NCBI GenBank assembly: GCA_029207755.1
Contig: JARCOQ010000592.1
Location: 1-64,000, forward strand
Source: Chamaea fasciata
Lineage: Eukaryota > Chordata > Aves > Passeriformes > Sylviidae
DNA length: 64,000 bases
Direction of reading: 5' to 3'
Made by a program: the position numbers and the translations under genes. Positions 11,871 through 24,667 of the stretch are shown here, in pieces. Under the pieces are notes generated by a model. The model was given only the letters and a program-made list of their open reading frames with translations, was not told the DNA's origin and ran no database searches. Position 1 is the first letter of the stretch, and every line of letters begins with the position of its first letter.

Positions 11871-14800
11871 ATGTCAGTTTGTAGGAGGCCTTTGGCCCTC
11901 CAAGGGAAGCTAGTCTTCCAGTTTGTGGCAGCTTGCATCTGGAAGAAATTTTGTTCCGTTCGGGATTGTAGGTGGCCGACGCCAGGTGCCCGGCAGAGGG
12001 AGTTGGGCACAAATGATGGCCACTTTCCAGGGGTTAGTAAAGTCAGCTGCCCAGGTGTCTGATGTCAGTTTGTAGCAGGCCTTTGGCCCTCCATAAGAAG
12101 CCTGGCTTCCACCATGTTGCAGCATGCATCTGGAAGAAATGCTGTTCCGTTCGGGATTGTAGGTGGCCGAGGCCAGGTGCCCGGCAGAGGGAGTTGGGAA
12201 CAAAGGATGGCCTGTTTCCAGGGGTAAGTAAAGTCAGCTGCCCAGGTGCCTGATGTCAGTTTGTAGGAGGCCTTTGGCCCTCCAAGGCAAGCAAGTCTTC
12301 CAGATTGTGGCAGCTTGCATCTGGAAGAAATCCTGTTCCATTCGGGATTGTCGGTGGCCGAGGCCAGGTGCCCGGCCGAGGGCGTTGGGCACAAATTATG
12401 GCCTGTTTCCAGGGGTAAGTAAAGTCAGCTGCCCAGGTGCCTGATGTCAGTTTGTAGGAGGCCTTTGGCCCTCCAAGAGCAGCCAGGCTTCCAGCTTATG
12501 GTAGCTTGCATCTGGAAGAAATCCTGTTCCGTTTGGGATCGTAGGTGGCCGAGGCCTTGTGCCCGGCTAAGGGAGTTGGGAACAAAGGATGGCCTGTTTC
12601 CAGGGGTAAGTAAAGTCAGCTGCCCAGGTGCCTGATGTCAGTTTGTAGGAGGCCTTTGGCCCTCCAAGGCAAGCAAGTCTTCCAGATTGTGGCAGCTTGC
12701 ATCTGGAAGAAATCCTGTTCCATTCGGGATTGTAGGTGGCCGAGGCCAGGTGCCCGGCAGAGGGAGTTGGGCACAAATGATGGCCTGTTTCTAAGGGTAG
12801 GTAAAGTCATCTGCCCAGGTGCATGATGTCAGTTTGTAAGTGGCCTTTGGCCCTCCATGGGAAGCCAGGCTTCCAGCTTGTGGCAGCTTGCATCTGGAAG
12901 AAATCCTGTTCCGTTTGGGATTGTAGGTGGCCGAGGCCTGCTGCCCGGCAGAGGGAGTTGGGCACAAATGATGGCCTGTTTCCAGGGCTAAGTAAAGTCA
13001 GCTGCCCAGGTGCCTGATGTCAGTTTGTAGGAGGCCTTTGGCCCTGCAAGGGAAGCTAGTCTTCCAGTTTGTGGCAGCATGCATCTGGAAGAAATCCTGT
13101 TCCGTTCGGGATTGTAGGTGGCCGAGGCCAGGTGCCCGGCAGAGGGAGTTGGGCACAAAGGATGGCCTGTTTCCAGGGGTAAGTAAAGTTAGCTGCCCAG
13201 GTGCCTGATGTCAGTTTGTAGGAGGCCTTTGGCCCTCCAAGGGAAGCTAGTCTTCCAGTTTGTGGCAGCTTGCATCTTGAAGAAATGCTGTTCTACTCAT
13301 GATTTTAGGTGATCGAGGCCAGGTGCCCGGCAGAGGGAGTTGGGCACAAATGATGGCCTGTTTCCAGGGGTAAGTAAAGTCAGCTGCCCAGGTGCCTGAT
13401 GTCAGTTTGTAGCAGGCCTTTGGCCCTCCATGGGAAGCCAGGCTTCCAGCTTGTGGCAGCTTGCATCTGGAAGAAATCCTGTTCCGTTCGGCGTTGTAGG
13501 TGTCCGGAGCCGGGTGGCCTGCTGAGGGAGTAGGGAACAAAGGATGGCCTTTTTCCAGGGGTAAGTAAAGTCAGCTGCCCAGGTGCCTGATGTCAGTTTG
13601 TAGGAGGCCTTTGGCCCTCCAAGGGAAGCTAGTCTTCCAGTTTGTGGCAGCTTGCATCTGGAAGAAATCCTGTTCCGTTCGGGATTGTAGGTGGCCGAGG
13701 CCAGGTGCCCGGCAGAGGGAGTTGGGCACAAATGATGGCCACTTTCCAGGGGTTAGTAAAGTCAGCTGCCCAGGTGTCTGATGTCAGTTTGTAGCAGGCC
13801 TTTGGCCCTCCATAAGAAGCCTTGCTTCCCGCTTGTTGCAGCATGCATCTGGAAGAAATGCTGTTCCGTTCGGGATTGTAGGTGGCCGAGGCCAGGTGCC
13901 CGGCAGAGGGAGTTGGGAACAAAGGATGGCCTGTTTCCAGGGGTAAGTAAAGTCAGCTGCCCAGGTGCCTGATGTCAGTTTGTAGGAGGCCTTTGGCCCT
14001 CCAAGGCAAGCAAGTCTTCCAGATTGTGGCAGCTTGCATCTGGAAGAAATCCTGTTCCATTCGGGATTGTAGGTGGCCGAGGCCAGGTGCCCGGCCGAGG
14101 GAGTTGGGCACAAAGGATGGCCTGTTTCCAGGGGTAAGTAAAGTCAGCTGCCCAGGTGCCTGATGTCAGTTTGTAGGAGGCCTTTGGCCCTCCAAGAGCA
14201 GCCAGGCTTCCAGCTTGTGGTAGCTTGCATCTTGAAGAAATCCTGTTCCGTTTGGGATCGTAGGTGGCCGAGGCCTGGTGCCCGGCTAAGGGAGTTGGGA
14301 ACAAAGGATGGCCTGTTTCCAGGGGTAAGTAAAGTCAGCTGCCCAGGTGCCTGATGTCAGTTTTCAGGTGGCTATTGTTCCTCCATGGGATGCCAGGCTT
14401 CCAGCTTGTGGCAGCTTGCATCTGGAAGAAATCCTGTTCCGTTTGGGATTGTAGGTGGCCGAGGCCTGGTGCCCGGCAGAGGGAGTTGGGCACAAATGAT
14501 GGCCTGTTTCCAGGGCTAAGTAAAGTCAGCTGCCCAGGTGCCTGATGTCAGTTTGTAGGAGGCCTTTGGCCCTGCAAGGGAAGCTAGTCTTCCAGTTTGT
14601 GGCAGCATGCATCTGGAAGAAATCTTGTTCCGTTCGGGATTGTAGGTGGCCGAGGCCAGGTGCCCGGCAGAGGGAGTTGGGCACAAAGGATGGCCTGTTT
14701 CAAGGGGTAAGTAAAGTTAGCTGCCCAGGTGCCTGATGTCAGTTTGTAGGAGGCCTTTGGCCCTCCAAGGGAAGCTAGTCTTCCAGTTTGTGGCAGCTTG

Positions 14801-16454
14801 CATCTTGAAGAAATGCTGTTCTACTCATGATTGTAGGTGGTCGAGGCCAGGTGCCCGGCAGAGGGAGTTGGGCACAAATGATGGCCTGTTTCCAGGGGTA
14901 AGTAAAGTCAGCTGCCCAGGTGCCTGATGTCAGTTTGTAGCAGGCCTTTGGCCCTCCATGGGAAGCCAGGCTTCCAGCTTGTGGCAGCTTGCATCTGGAA
15001 GAAATCCTGTTCGGTTCGGCGTTGTAGGTGTCCGGAGCCGGGTGGCCTGCTGAGGGAGTAGGGAACAAAGGATGGCCTGTTTCCAGGGGTAAGTAAAGTC
15101 AGCTGCCTAGGTGCCTGATGTCAGTTTGTAGGAGGCCTTTGGCCCTCCAAGGGAAGCTAGTCTTCCAGTTTGTGGCAGCATGCATCTGGAAGAAATCTTG
15201 TTCCGTTCGGGATTGTAGGTGGCCGAGGCCAGGTGCCCGGCAGAGGGAGTTGGGCACAAAGGATGGCCTGTTTCAAGGGGTAAGTAAAGTTAGCTGCCCA
15301 GGTGCCTGATGTCAGTTTGTAGGAGGCCTTTGGCCCTCCAAGGGAAGCTAGTCTTCCAGTTTGTGGCAGCTTGCATCTTGAAGAAATGCTGTTCTACTCA
15401 TGATTGTAGGTGGTCGAGGCCAGGTGCCCGGCAGAGGGAGTTGGGCACAAATGATGGCCTGTTTCCAGGGGTAAGTAAAGTCAGCTGCCCAGGTGCCTGA
15501 TGTCAGTTTGTAGCAGGCCTTTGGCCCTCCATGGGAAGCCAGGCTTCCAGCTTGTGGCAGCTTGCATCTGGAAGAAATACTGTTCGGTTCGGCGTTGTAG
15601 GTGTCCGGAGCCGGGTGGCCTGCTGAGGGAGTAGGGAACAAAGGATGGCCTGTTTCCAGGGCTAAGTAAAGTCAGCTGCCTAGGTGCCTGATGTCAGTTT
15701 GTAGGAGGCCTTTGGCCCTCCAAGGCAAGCAAGTCTTCCAGATTGTGGCAGCTTGCATCTGGAAGAAATCCTGTTCCATTCGGGATTGTAGGTGGCCGAG
15801 GCCAGGTGCCCGGCAGAGGGAGTTGGGCACAAATGATGGCCTGTTTCCAGGGCTAAGTAAAGTCAGCTGCCCAGGTGCCTGATGTCAGTTTGTAGGAGGC
15901 CTTTGGCCCTGCAAGGGAAGCTAGTCTTCCAGTTTGTGGCAGCATGCATCTGGAAGAAATCCTGTTCCGTTCGGGATTGTAGGTGGCCGAGGCCAGGTGC
16001 CCGGCAGAGGGAGTTGGGCACAAAGGATGGCCTGTTTCCAGGGGTAAGTAAAGTTAGCTGCCCAGGTGCCTGATGTCAGTTTGTAGGAGGCCTTTGGCCC
16101 TCCAAGGGAAGCTAGTCTTCCAGTTTGTGGCAGCTTGCATCTTGAAGAAATGCTGTTCTACTCATGATTTTAGGTGATCGAGGCCAGGTGCCCGGCAGAG
16201 GGAGTTGGGCACAAATGATGGCCTGTTTCCAGGGGTAAGTAAAGTCAGCTGCCCAGGTGCCTGATGTCAGTTTGTAGCAGGCCTTTGGCCCTCCATGGGA
16301 AGCCAGGCTTCCAGCTTGTGGCAGCTTGCATCTGGAAGAAATCCTGTTCGGTTCGGCGTTGTAGGTGTCCGGAGCCGGGTGGCCTGCTGAGGGAGTAGGG
16401 AACAAAGGATGGCCTGTTTCCAGGGGTAAGTAAAGTCAGCTGCCCAGGTGCCTG
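11871..16454. repeat. 24-monomer HOR, complete copy (4,584 bp)
   Basis: Order: A B C D C2 K F G' H A B C D E F' G H F' G H C2 F G' H. Private variants recur at +4,584 bp: GGCCGACGCC in A (11871 and 16455), the altered CCACCATG stretch in B (12062 and 16646), GGCCTGCTGCC in K (12826 and 17410), and GCCTTTTTCC near 13,549 and 18,133. Confidence 0.88.
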
Positions 16455-19319
16455 ATGTCAGTTTGTAGGAGGCCTTTGGCCCTCCAAGGGAAGCTAGTCT
16501 TCCAGTTTGTGGCAGCTTGCATCTGGAAGAAATCCTGTTCCGTTCGGGATTGTAGGTGGCCGACGCCAGGTGCCCGGCAGAGGGAGTTGGGCACAAATGA
16601 TGGCCACTTTCCAGGGGTTAGTAAAGTCAGCTGCCCAGGTGTCTGATGTCAGTTTGTAGCAGGCCTTTGGCCCTCCATAAGAAGCCTGGCTTCCACCATG
16701 TTGCAGCATGCATCTGGAAGAAATGCTGTTCCGTTCGGGATTGTAGGTGGCCGAGGCCAGGTGCCCGGCAGAGGGAGTTGGGAACAAAGGATGGCCTGTT
16801 TCCAGGGGTAAGTAAAGTCAGCTGCCCAGGTGCCTGATGTCAGTTTGTAGGAGGCCTTTGGCCCTCCAAGGCAAGCAAGTCTTCCAGATTGTGGCAGCTT
16901 GCATCTGGAAGAAATCCTGTTCCATTCGGGATTGTCGGTGGCCGAGGCCAGGTGCCCGGCCGAGGGAGTTGGGCACAAATTATGGCCTGTTTCCAGGGGT
17001 AAGTAAAGTCAGCTGCCCAGGTGCCTGATGTCAGTTTGTAGGAGGCCTTTGGCCCTCCAAGAGCAGCCAGGCTTCCAGCTTATGGTAGCTTGCATCTTGA
17101 AGAAATCCTGTTCCGTTTGGGATCGTAGGTGGCCGAGGCCTTGTGCCCGGCTAAGGGAGTTGGGAACAAAGGATGGCCTGTTTCCAGGGGTAAGTAAAGT
17201 CAGCTGCCCAGGTGCCTGATGTCAGTTTGTAGGAGGCCTTTGGCCCTCCAAGGCAAGCAAGTCTTCCAGATTGTGGCAGCTTGCATCTGGAAGAAATCCT
17301 GTTCCATTCGGGATTGTAGGTGGCCGAGGCCAGGTGCCCGGCAGAGGGAGTTGGGCACAAATGATGGCCTGTTTCTAAGGGTAGGTAAAGTCATCTGCCC
17401 AGGTGCATGATGTCAGTTTGTAAGTGGCCTTTGGCCCTCCATGGGAAGCCAGGCTTCCAGCTTGTGGCAGCTTGCATCTGGAAGAAATCCTGTTCCGTTT
17501 GGGATTGTAGGTGGCCGAGGCCTGCTGCCCGGCAGAGGGAGTTGGGCACAAATGATGGCCTGTTTCCAGGGCTAAGTAAAGTCAGCTGCCCAGGTGCCTG
17601 ATGTCAGTTTGTAGGAGGCCTTTGGCCCTGCAAGGGAAGCTAGTCTTCCAGTTTGTGGCAGCATGCATCTGGAAGAAATCCTGTTCCGTTCGGGATTGTA
17701 GGTGGCCGAGGCCAGGTGCCCGGCAGAGGGAGTTGGGCACAAAGGATGGCCTGTTTCCAGGGGTAAGTAAAGTCAGCTGCCCAGGTGCCTGATGTCAGTT
17801 TGTAGGAGGCCTTTGGCCCTCCAAGGGAAGCTAGTCTTCCAGTTTGTGGCAGCTTGCATCTTGAAGAAATGCTGTTCTACTCATGATTTTAGGTGATCGA
17901 GGCCAGGTGCCCGGCAGAGGGAGTTGGGCACAAATGATGGCCTGTTTCCAGGGGTAAGTAAAGTCAGCTGCCCAGGTGCCTGATGTCAGTTTGTAGCAGG
18001 CCTTTGGCCCTCCATGGGAAGCCAGGCTTCCAGCTTGTGGCAGCTTGCATCTGGAAGAAATCCTGTTCCGTTCGGCGTTGTAGGTGTCCGGAGCCGGGTG
18101 GCCTGCTGAGGGAGTAGGGAACAAAGGATGGCCTTTTTCCAGGGGTAAGTAAAGTCAGCTGCCCAGGTGCCTGATGTCAGTTTGTAGGAGGCCTTTGGCC
18201 CTCCAAGGGAAGCTAGTCTTCCAGTTTGTGGCAGCTTGCATCTGGAAGAAATCCTGTTCCGTTCGGGATTGTAGGTGGCCGAGGCCAGGTGCCCGGCAGA
18301 GGGAGTTGGGCACAAATGATGGCCACTTTCCAGGGGTTAGTAAAGTCAGCTGCCCAGGTGTCTGATGTCAGTTTGTAGCAGGCCTTTGGCCCTCCATAAG
18401 AAGCCTTGCTTCCAGCTTGTTGCAGCATGCATCTGGAAGAAATGCTGTTCCGTTCGGGATTGTAGGTGGCCGAGGCCAGGTGCCCGGCAGAGGGAGTTGG
18501 CAACAAAGGATGGCCTGTTTCCAGGGGTAAGTAAAGTCAGCTGCCCAGGTGCCTGATGTCAGTTTGTAGGAGGCCTTTGGCCCTCCAAGGCAAGCAAGTC
18601 TTCCAGATTGTGGCAGCTTGCATCTGGAAGAAATCCTGTTCCATTCGGGATTGTAGGTGGCCGAGGCCAGGTGCCCGGCCGAGGGAGTTGGGCACAAATT
18701 ATGGCCTGTTTCCAGGGGTAAGTAAAGTCAGCTGCCCAGGTGCCTGATGTCAGTTTGTAGGAGGCCTTTGGCCCTCCAAGAGCAGCCAGGCTTCCAGCTT
18801 GTGGTAGCTTGCATCTTGAAGAAATCCTGTTCCGTTTGGGATCGTAGGTGGCCGAGGCCTGGTGCCCGGCTAAGGGAGTTGGGAACAAAGGATGGCCTGT
18901 TTCCAGGGGTAAGTAAAGTCAGCTGCCCAGGTGCCTGATGTCAGTTTTCAGGTGGCTATTGTTCCTCCATGGGATGCCAGGCTTCCAGCTTGTGGCAGCT
19001 TGCATCTGGAAGAAATCCTGTTCCGTTTGGGATTGTAGGTGGCCGAGGCCTGGTGCCCGGCAGAGGGAGTTGGGCACAAATGATGGCCTGTTTCCAGGGC
19101 TAAGTAAAGTCAGCTGCCCAGGTGCCTGATGTCAGTTTGTAGGAGGCCTTTGGCCCTGCAAGGGAAGCTAGTCTTCCAGTTTGTGGCAGCATGCATCTGG
19201 AAGAAATCTTGTTCCGTTCGGGATTGTAGGTGGCCGAGGCCAGGTGCCCGGCAGAGGGAGTTGGGCACAAAGGATGGCCTGTTTCCAGGGGTAAGTAAAG
19301 TCAGCTGCCCAGGTGCCTG
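16455..19319. repeat. 24-monomer HOR, partial second copy (15 monomers)
   Basis: It follows the order of the unit beginning at 11871 through A B C D C2 K F G' H A B C D E. Its fifteenth monomer (19129) is an F with TTTCCAGGGG, where the first copy has F' with TTTCAAGGGG. The correspondence stops at 19320, where a B monomer restarts the cassette. Confidence 0.85.
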
Positions 19320-20656
19320 ATGTCAGTTTGTAGCAGGCCTTTGGCCCTCCATAAGAAGCCTGGCTTCCACCATGTTGCAGCATGCATCTGGAAGAAATGC
19401 TGTTCCGTTCGGGATTGTAGGTGGCCGAGGCCTGGTGCCCGGCAGAGGGAGTTGGGAACAAAGGATGGCCTGTTTCCAGGGGTAAGTAAAGTCAGCTGCC
19501 CAGGTGCCTGATGTCAGTTTGTAGGAGGCCGTTGGCCCTCCAAGGCAAGCAAGTCTTCCAGATTGTGGCAGCTTGCATCTGGAAGAAATCCTGTTCCATT
19601 CGGGATTGTCGGTGGCCGAGGCCAGGTGCCCGGCCGAGGGAGTTGGGCACAAATTATGGCCTGTTTCCAGGGGTAAGTAAAGTCAGCTGCCCAGGTGCCT
19701 GATGTCAGTTTGTAGGAGGCCTTTGGCCCTCCAAGAGCAGCCAGGCTTCCAGCTTATGGTAGCTTGCATCTTGAAGAAATCCTGTTCCGTTTGGGATCGT
19801 AGGTGGCCGAGGCCTTGTGCCCGGCTAAGGGAGTTGGGAACAAAGGATGGCCTGTTTCCAGGGGTAAGTAAAGTCAGCTGCCCAGGTGCCTGATGTCAGT
19901 TTGTAGGAGGCCTTTGGCCCTCCAAGGCAAGCAAGTCTTCCAGATTGTGGCAGCTTGCATCTGGAAGAAATCCTGTTCCATTCGGGATTGAAGGTGGCCG
20001 AGGCCAGGTGCCCGGCAGAGGGAGTTGGGCACAAATGATGGCCTGTTTCTAAGGGTAGGTAAAGTCATCTGCCCAGGTGCATGATGTCAGTTTGTAAGTG
20101 GCCTTTGGCCCTCCATGGGAAGCCAGGCTTCCAGCTTGTGGCAGCTTGCATCTGGAAGAAATCCTGTTCCGTTTGGGATTGTAGGTGGCCGAGGCCTGCT
20201 GCCCGGCAGAGGGAGTTGGGCACAAATGATGGCCTGTTTCCAGGGCTAAGTAAAGTCAGCTGCCCAGGTGCCTGATGTCAGTTTGTAGGAGGCCTTTGGC
20301 CCTGCAAGGGAAGCTAGTCTTCCAGTTTGTGGCAGCATGCATCTGGAAGAAATCCTGTTCCGTTCGGGATTGTAGGTGGCCGAGGCCAGGTGCCCGGCAG
20401 AGGGAGTTGGGCACAAAGGATGGCCTGTTTCCAGGGGTAAGTAAAGTTAGCTGCCCAGGTGCCTGATGTCAGTTTTTAGGAGGCCTTTGGCCCTCCAAGG
20501 GAAGCTAGTCTTCCAGTTTGTGGCAGCTTGCATCTTGAAGAAATGCTGTTCTACTCATGATTTTAGGTGATCGAGGCCAGGTGCCCGGCAGAGGGAGTTG
20601 GGCACAAATGATGGCCTGTTTCCAGGGGTAAGTAAAGTCAGCTGCCCAGGTGCCTG
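19320..20656. repeat. Third partial copy of the B-C-D-C2-K-F-G' cassette
   Basis: Seven monomers match 16646-17982 in class order and in private variants, including the B head with CCACCATG and the K variant GGCCTGCTGCC. The offset is 2,674 bp (14 monomers), so this is a separate event from the 4,584-bp duplication. The next expected monomer, H, is missing. The sequence passes into the diverged island at 20657. Confidence 0.85.
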
Positions 20657-23140
20657 ATGTCAGTTTGTATGCGGCCTTTGGCCCTTCACTGGAAGCCAGG
20701 CTTCCAGCTTGTGGCAGCTTGCATCTGGAAGAAATCCTTTTCCGTTCGGGATTGTAGGTGGCCGAGGCCGGGTGCCCGGCAGAGCGAGTTGGGCACAAAG
20801 GATGGCCTGCTTCCCGGGGTAAGTAAATTCAGCTGCCCAGGTGCCTGATATCAGTTTGTAGGAGGCATTTGCCCCTCCAAGGGAAGCGAGTCTTCCAGCT
20901 TGGGCTTGTTTGCATCTGTAAGAAATCCAGATTCTTTCAGGATTGTAGGTGGCCGTAGCCAGGTTCCCGGAAGAGAGAGTGTGGCACAAAGGATGGCCTG
21001 TTTCCAGGGGTAAGTAAAGTCAGCTGCCTAGGTGCCCGATGTCAGTTTGTAGGAGGCCTTTGGCCCTCCAAGGGAAGCCAGCCTTCCAGTTTGTGGCAGC
21101 TTGCATCTGGAAGAAATCCTGTTGCGTTCGGGATTGTAGGTGGCCGAGGCCGGGTGCCTGGCCGAGGGAGTTGGGCACAAAAGATGGCTTGTTTCCAGGG
21201 GTTGGTTAAGTCTCCTGTCCACGTGCCTGATGTCAGTTCGTAGGAGGCCTTTGGCCCTCCAAGGGAAGCTAGCCTTCCAGCTTGTGGCAGCTTGAATCTG
21301 GAAGAAATCCTGTTCTGTTCAAGATTGTAGGTGGCCGAGGCCATGTGCCCGGCAAAGGGTGATGGGCACAAAGGATGGCCTGATTCCAGGGGTAAGTAAA
21401 GTCACCTACGCAGATACCTGATGTCAGTTTGTAGGAGGCCTTTAGGCCTCCAAGGTAAGCTGGGCTTCCAGCTTGTGGCAGCTTGCATCTGGAAGAAATC
21501 CTGTTCCGTTCGGGATTGTAGGTAGCCGAGGCCGGGTGCCCGGCAGATGGAGTTAGGCACAAAGGATGGCCTGTTTTCAGGGGTATGTAAATTCACCTGC
21601 CCAGGTGCCTGATGTCAGTTTGTAGGAGGCCTATGGCCCTCCAAGGGTTTCCAGGCTTCCTGTTTGGAGCAGCTTGCATCTGGAAGAAATCCTGTTCCGT
21701 TCGGGATTGAATGTGTCATATGCCGAGTGCCCACCAGGCGGAGTTGCGCACAAAGGAGAACCACTTTCCAGGGGTAAGTAACGTCACCTTCCCAGGTGCC
21801 TGGTGACAGTTTGTAGGAGGCCTTTGGCCCTCCATGGGAAGGCAGGCTTCCAGTTTGTGGCAGCTTGCATCTGGAAGAAATCCTGTTTCGTTCGGGAATG
21901 TAGGTAGACGAGGCGTAGTGCCGGGCAGAGGGAGTTGGGCACAAAGGCTGGCTTCGTTCCTGGGGTAAGTAAAGTCAGCTGCCCAGGTGCCTGATGTCAG
22001 TTTGTAGGAGGCCATTGGCCCTCCAAGGGATGCCTGCCTTCCAGCTTGTGGCAGCTGGCATCTGGAAGAAATCCTGTTCCGTTCTGGATTGTAGGTGGCC
22101 AAAGCGGGGTGCCCGCCACACGGAGTTGGGCACAAAGGATGGCTTATTTCCAGAAGGAAGTAAAGTCAGCTGGCCAGGTGCCTGATGTGTGTTAGTAGGA
22201 GGCCTTTGGCCCTCCAAGGGAAGCCAGCCATCCAGTTTGTGGCATCTTTAACCTCGAAGAAATCCTGTTTCGTTTGGAATTGTAGGTGCCCGTGGCCAAG
22301 AGCCCTCCACAAAGAGTAGGGTACAAAAGAATGGCGTGTTTCCAGGGGTTAGTGGAGTCACCTGCCCACGTGCCTGATGTCAGTTTGTATTAGGACTTTG
22401 GCCCTCCAAGGGATTCCAGTCTTCCTGTTTAAAGCAGCCTGCATCTGGAAGGAATCCTGTTCCGTTCGGGATTGTAGGTGGCCGAGGCCGGGTGCCTGGC
22501 CGAGGGAGTTGGGCACAAAGGATTGCCTGTTTCCAAGGGTAAGTAAAGTCAGCAGCCCAGGTGCCTGATGTCAGTTTGTAGGAGGCCTTTGGCCCTCCAC
22601 GGGAAGCCAGGCTTCCAGCTGGTGGCATCTGGCATCTGGAAGAAATCCTGTTCCGTTCGGGATTGTAGGTGGCCAAGGCCGGGTGCCCGCCACACAGAGT
22701 TGAGCACAAAGGATCGCTTGTTTCCAGGGGAAAGTAAAGTCAGCTGCCCAGGTGCCTGATGTCTGTTAATAGGAGGCCTTTGGCCCTCCAAGGGAAGCCA
22801 GCCATCCAGTTTGTGGCAGCTTTAACCTGGAAGAAATCCTGTTCCGTTTGGGATTGTAGGTGGCCGAGGCCGGGTGCCCCGCAGAGGGAGTTAAGCACAA
22901 AGGATGGCCTGTTTCCAGGGGTAAGTAAAGTCAGCTGCCCAGGTGCCCAATGTCAGTTTCTAGGAGGCCCTTCGCCCTCCAAGGGAAGCTGGGCTTGCAA
23001 CATGTGGCAGCTTGCATCTGGAAGAAATCCTGTTCTGTTCAAGATTGTAGTTGGCTGAGGACGGGTGCCGGGCAGAGGGAGTTGGGAACAAAGGATGGCC
23101 TGTTTCCAGGGGTTAGTAAAGTCAGCTGCCCAGGTGTCTG
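20657..23140. repeat. Diverged monomer island (13 monomers)
   Basis: Monomers at 20657, 20848, 21039, 21230, 21421, 21612, 21803, 21994, 22185, 22377, 22568, 22759 and 22950 keep the 191-bp period but each carries many private changes (for example GATATCAG at 20848, TGGTGACAG at 21803, GATGTGTGTTAG at 22185). One monomer (22185) is 192 bp. Neighbouring HOR domains are far more uniform. This looks like old, unhomogenised satellite lying between two amplified domains. Confidence 0.88.
21994..23140. repeat. Decayed 3-monomer HOR inside the island
   Basis: Monomer 21994 resembles 22568 (both have GGTGCCCGCCACAC and a GGCATCTGG variant), and 22185 resembles 22759 (both have CCAGCCATCCAG and CTTTAACCT). 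The spacing is 574 bp. 21612 also resembles 22377 (shared CTTCCTGTTT). The copies differ at many sites, so the HOR is old. Confidence 0.75.
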
Positions 23141-24667
23141 ATGTCAGTTTGTAGCAGGCCTTTGGCCCTCCATGGGAAGCCTGGCTTCCAGCTTGTGGCA
23201 GCTTGCATCTGGAAGAAATGCTGATCCGTTCGGGATTGTAGGTGGCCGAGGCCAGGTGCCCGGCAGAGGGAGTTGGGAACAAAGGATGGCCTGTTTCCAG
23301 GGGTAAGTAAAGTTAGATGCCCAGGTGCCTGGTGTCAGTTTGTAGGAGGCCTTTGGCCCGCCAAGGGAAGCTAGTCTTCCAGTTTGTGGCAGCTTGCATC
23401 TGGAAGAAATGCTGTTTTGCTCGGGAGTGTAGGTGGCAGAGGCCTGGTGCCTGGCAGAGGGAGTTGGGCACAAATGATGGACTGTTTCCAGGGGTAAGTA
23501 AAGTCAGCTGCCCAGGTGCCTGATGTCAGTTTGTAGCAGGCCTTTGGCCCTCCATGGGAAGCCAGGCTTCCAGCTTGTGGCAGCTTGCATCTGGAAGAAA
23601 TCCTGTTCCGTTCGGGATTGTAGGTGGACGAGGCCAGGTGCCTGGCAGAGGAAATTGGGCATAAAGGATGGCCTGTTTCCAGGGGTAAGTAAAGTTAGCT
23701 GCCCAGGTGCCTGATGTCAGTTTGTAAAAGGCCTTTGGCCCTCCAAGGGAAGCCAGGCTTCCAGCTTGTGGCAGCTTGCATCTGGAAGAAATCCTGTTCC
23801 GTTTGGGATTGTAGGTGGCCGAGGCCTGGTGCCCGGCAGAGGGAGTTGGGCACAAATGATGGCCTGTTTCCAGGGCTAAGTAAAGTCAGCTGCCCAGGTG
23901 CCTGATGTCAGTTTGTAGGAGGCCTTTGGCACTGCAAGGGAAGCTAGTCTTCCAGTTTGTGGCAGCATGCATCTGGAAGAAATCCTGTTCCGTTCGGGAT
24001 TGTAGGTGGCCGAGGCCAGGTGCCAGGCAGAGGGAGTTGGGCACAAAGGATGGCCTGTTTCCAGGGGTAAGTAAAGTCAGCTGCCCAGGTGCCTGATGTC
24101 AGTTTGTAGCAGGCCTTTGGCCCTCCATGGGAAGCCAGGCTTCCAGCTTGTGGCAGCTTGCATCTGGAAGAAATCCTGTTCCGTTCGGCGTTGTAGGTGT
24201 CCGGAGCCGGGTGGCCTGCTGAGGGAGTAGGGAGCAAAGGATGGCCTGTTTCCAGGGGTAAGTAAAGTCAGCTGCCCAGGTGCCTGATGTCAGTTTGTAG
24301 GAGGCCTTTGGCCCTCCAAGGGAAGCTAGTGTTCCAGTTTGTGGCAGCTTGCATCTGGAAGAAATCCTGTTCCGTTCGGGATTGTAGGTGGCCGAGGCCA
24401 GGTGCCCGGCAGAGGGAGTTGGGCACAAATGATGGCCTGTTTCCAGGGGTAAGTAAATTCAGCTGCCCAGGTGCCTGATGTCAGTTTGTAGGAGGCATTT
24501 GGCTTTTCAAGGGAAACTAGTCTTCCAGCTGTGGCAGCTTGCATCTGGAAGAAATCCTGTTCCATTCGGGATTGTAGGTGGCCGAGGCCAGGTGCCCGGC
24601 AGAGGGAGTTGGGCACAAATGATGGCCTGTTTCCAGGGCTAAGTAAAGTCAGCTGCCCAGGTGCCTG

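Noticed and set aside
20657..23140. Transposon or foreign insertion at the diverged island
   Set aside because: The island keeps the 191-bp period, orientation and anchor sequences throughout. There are no terminal repeats, target-site duplications or coding remnants.
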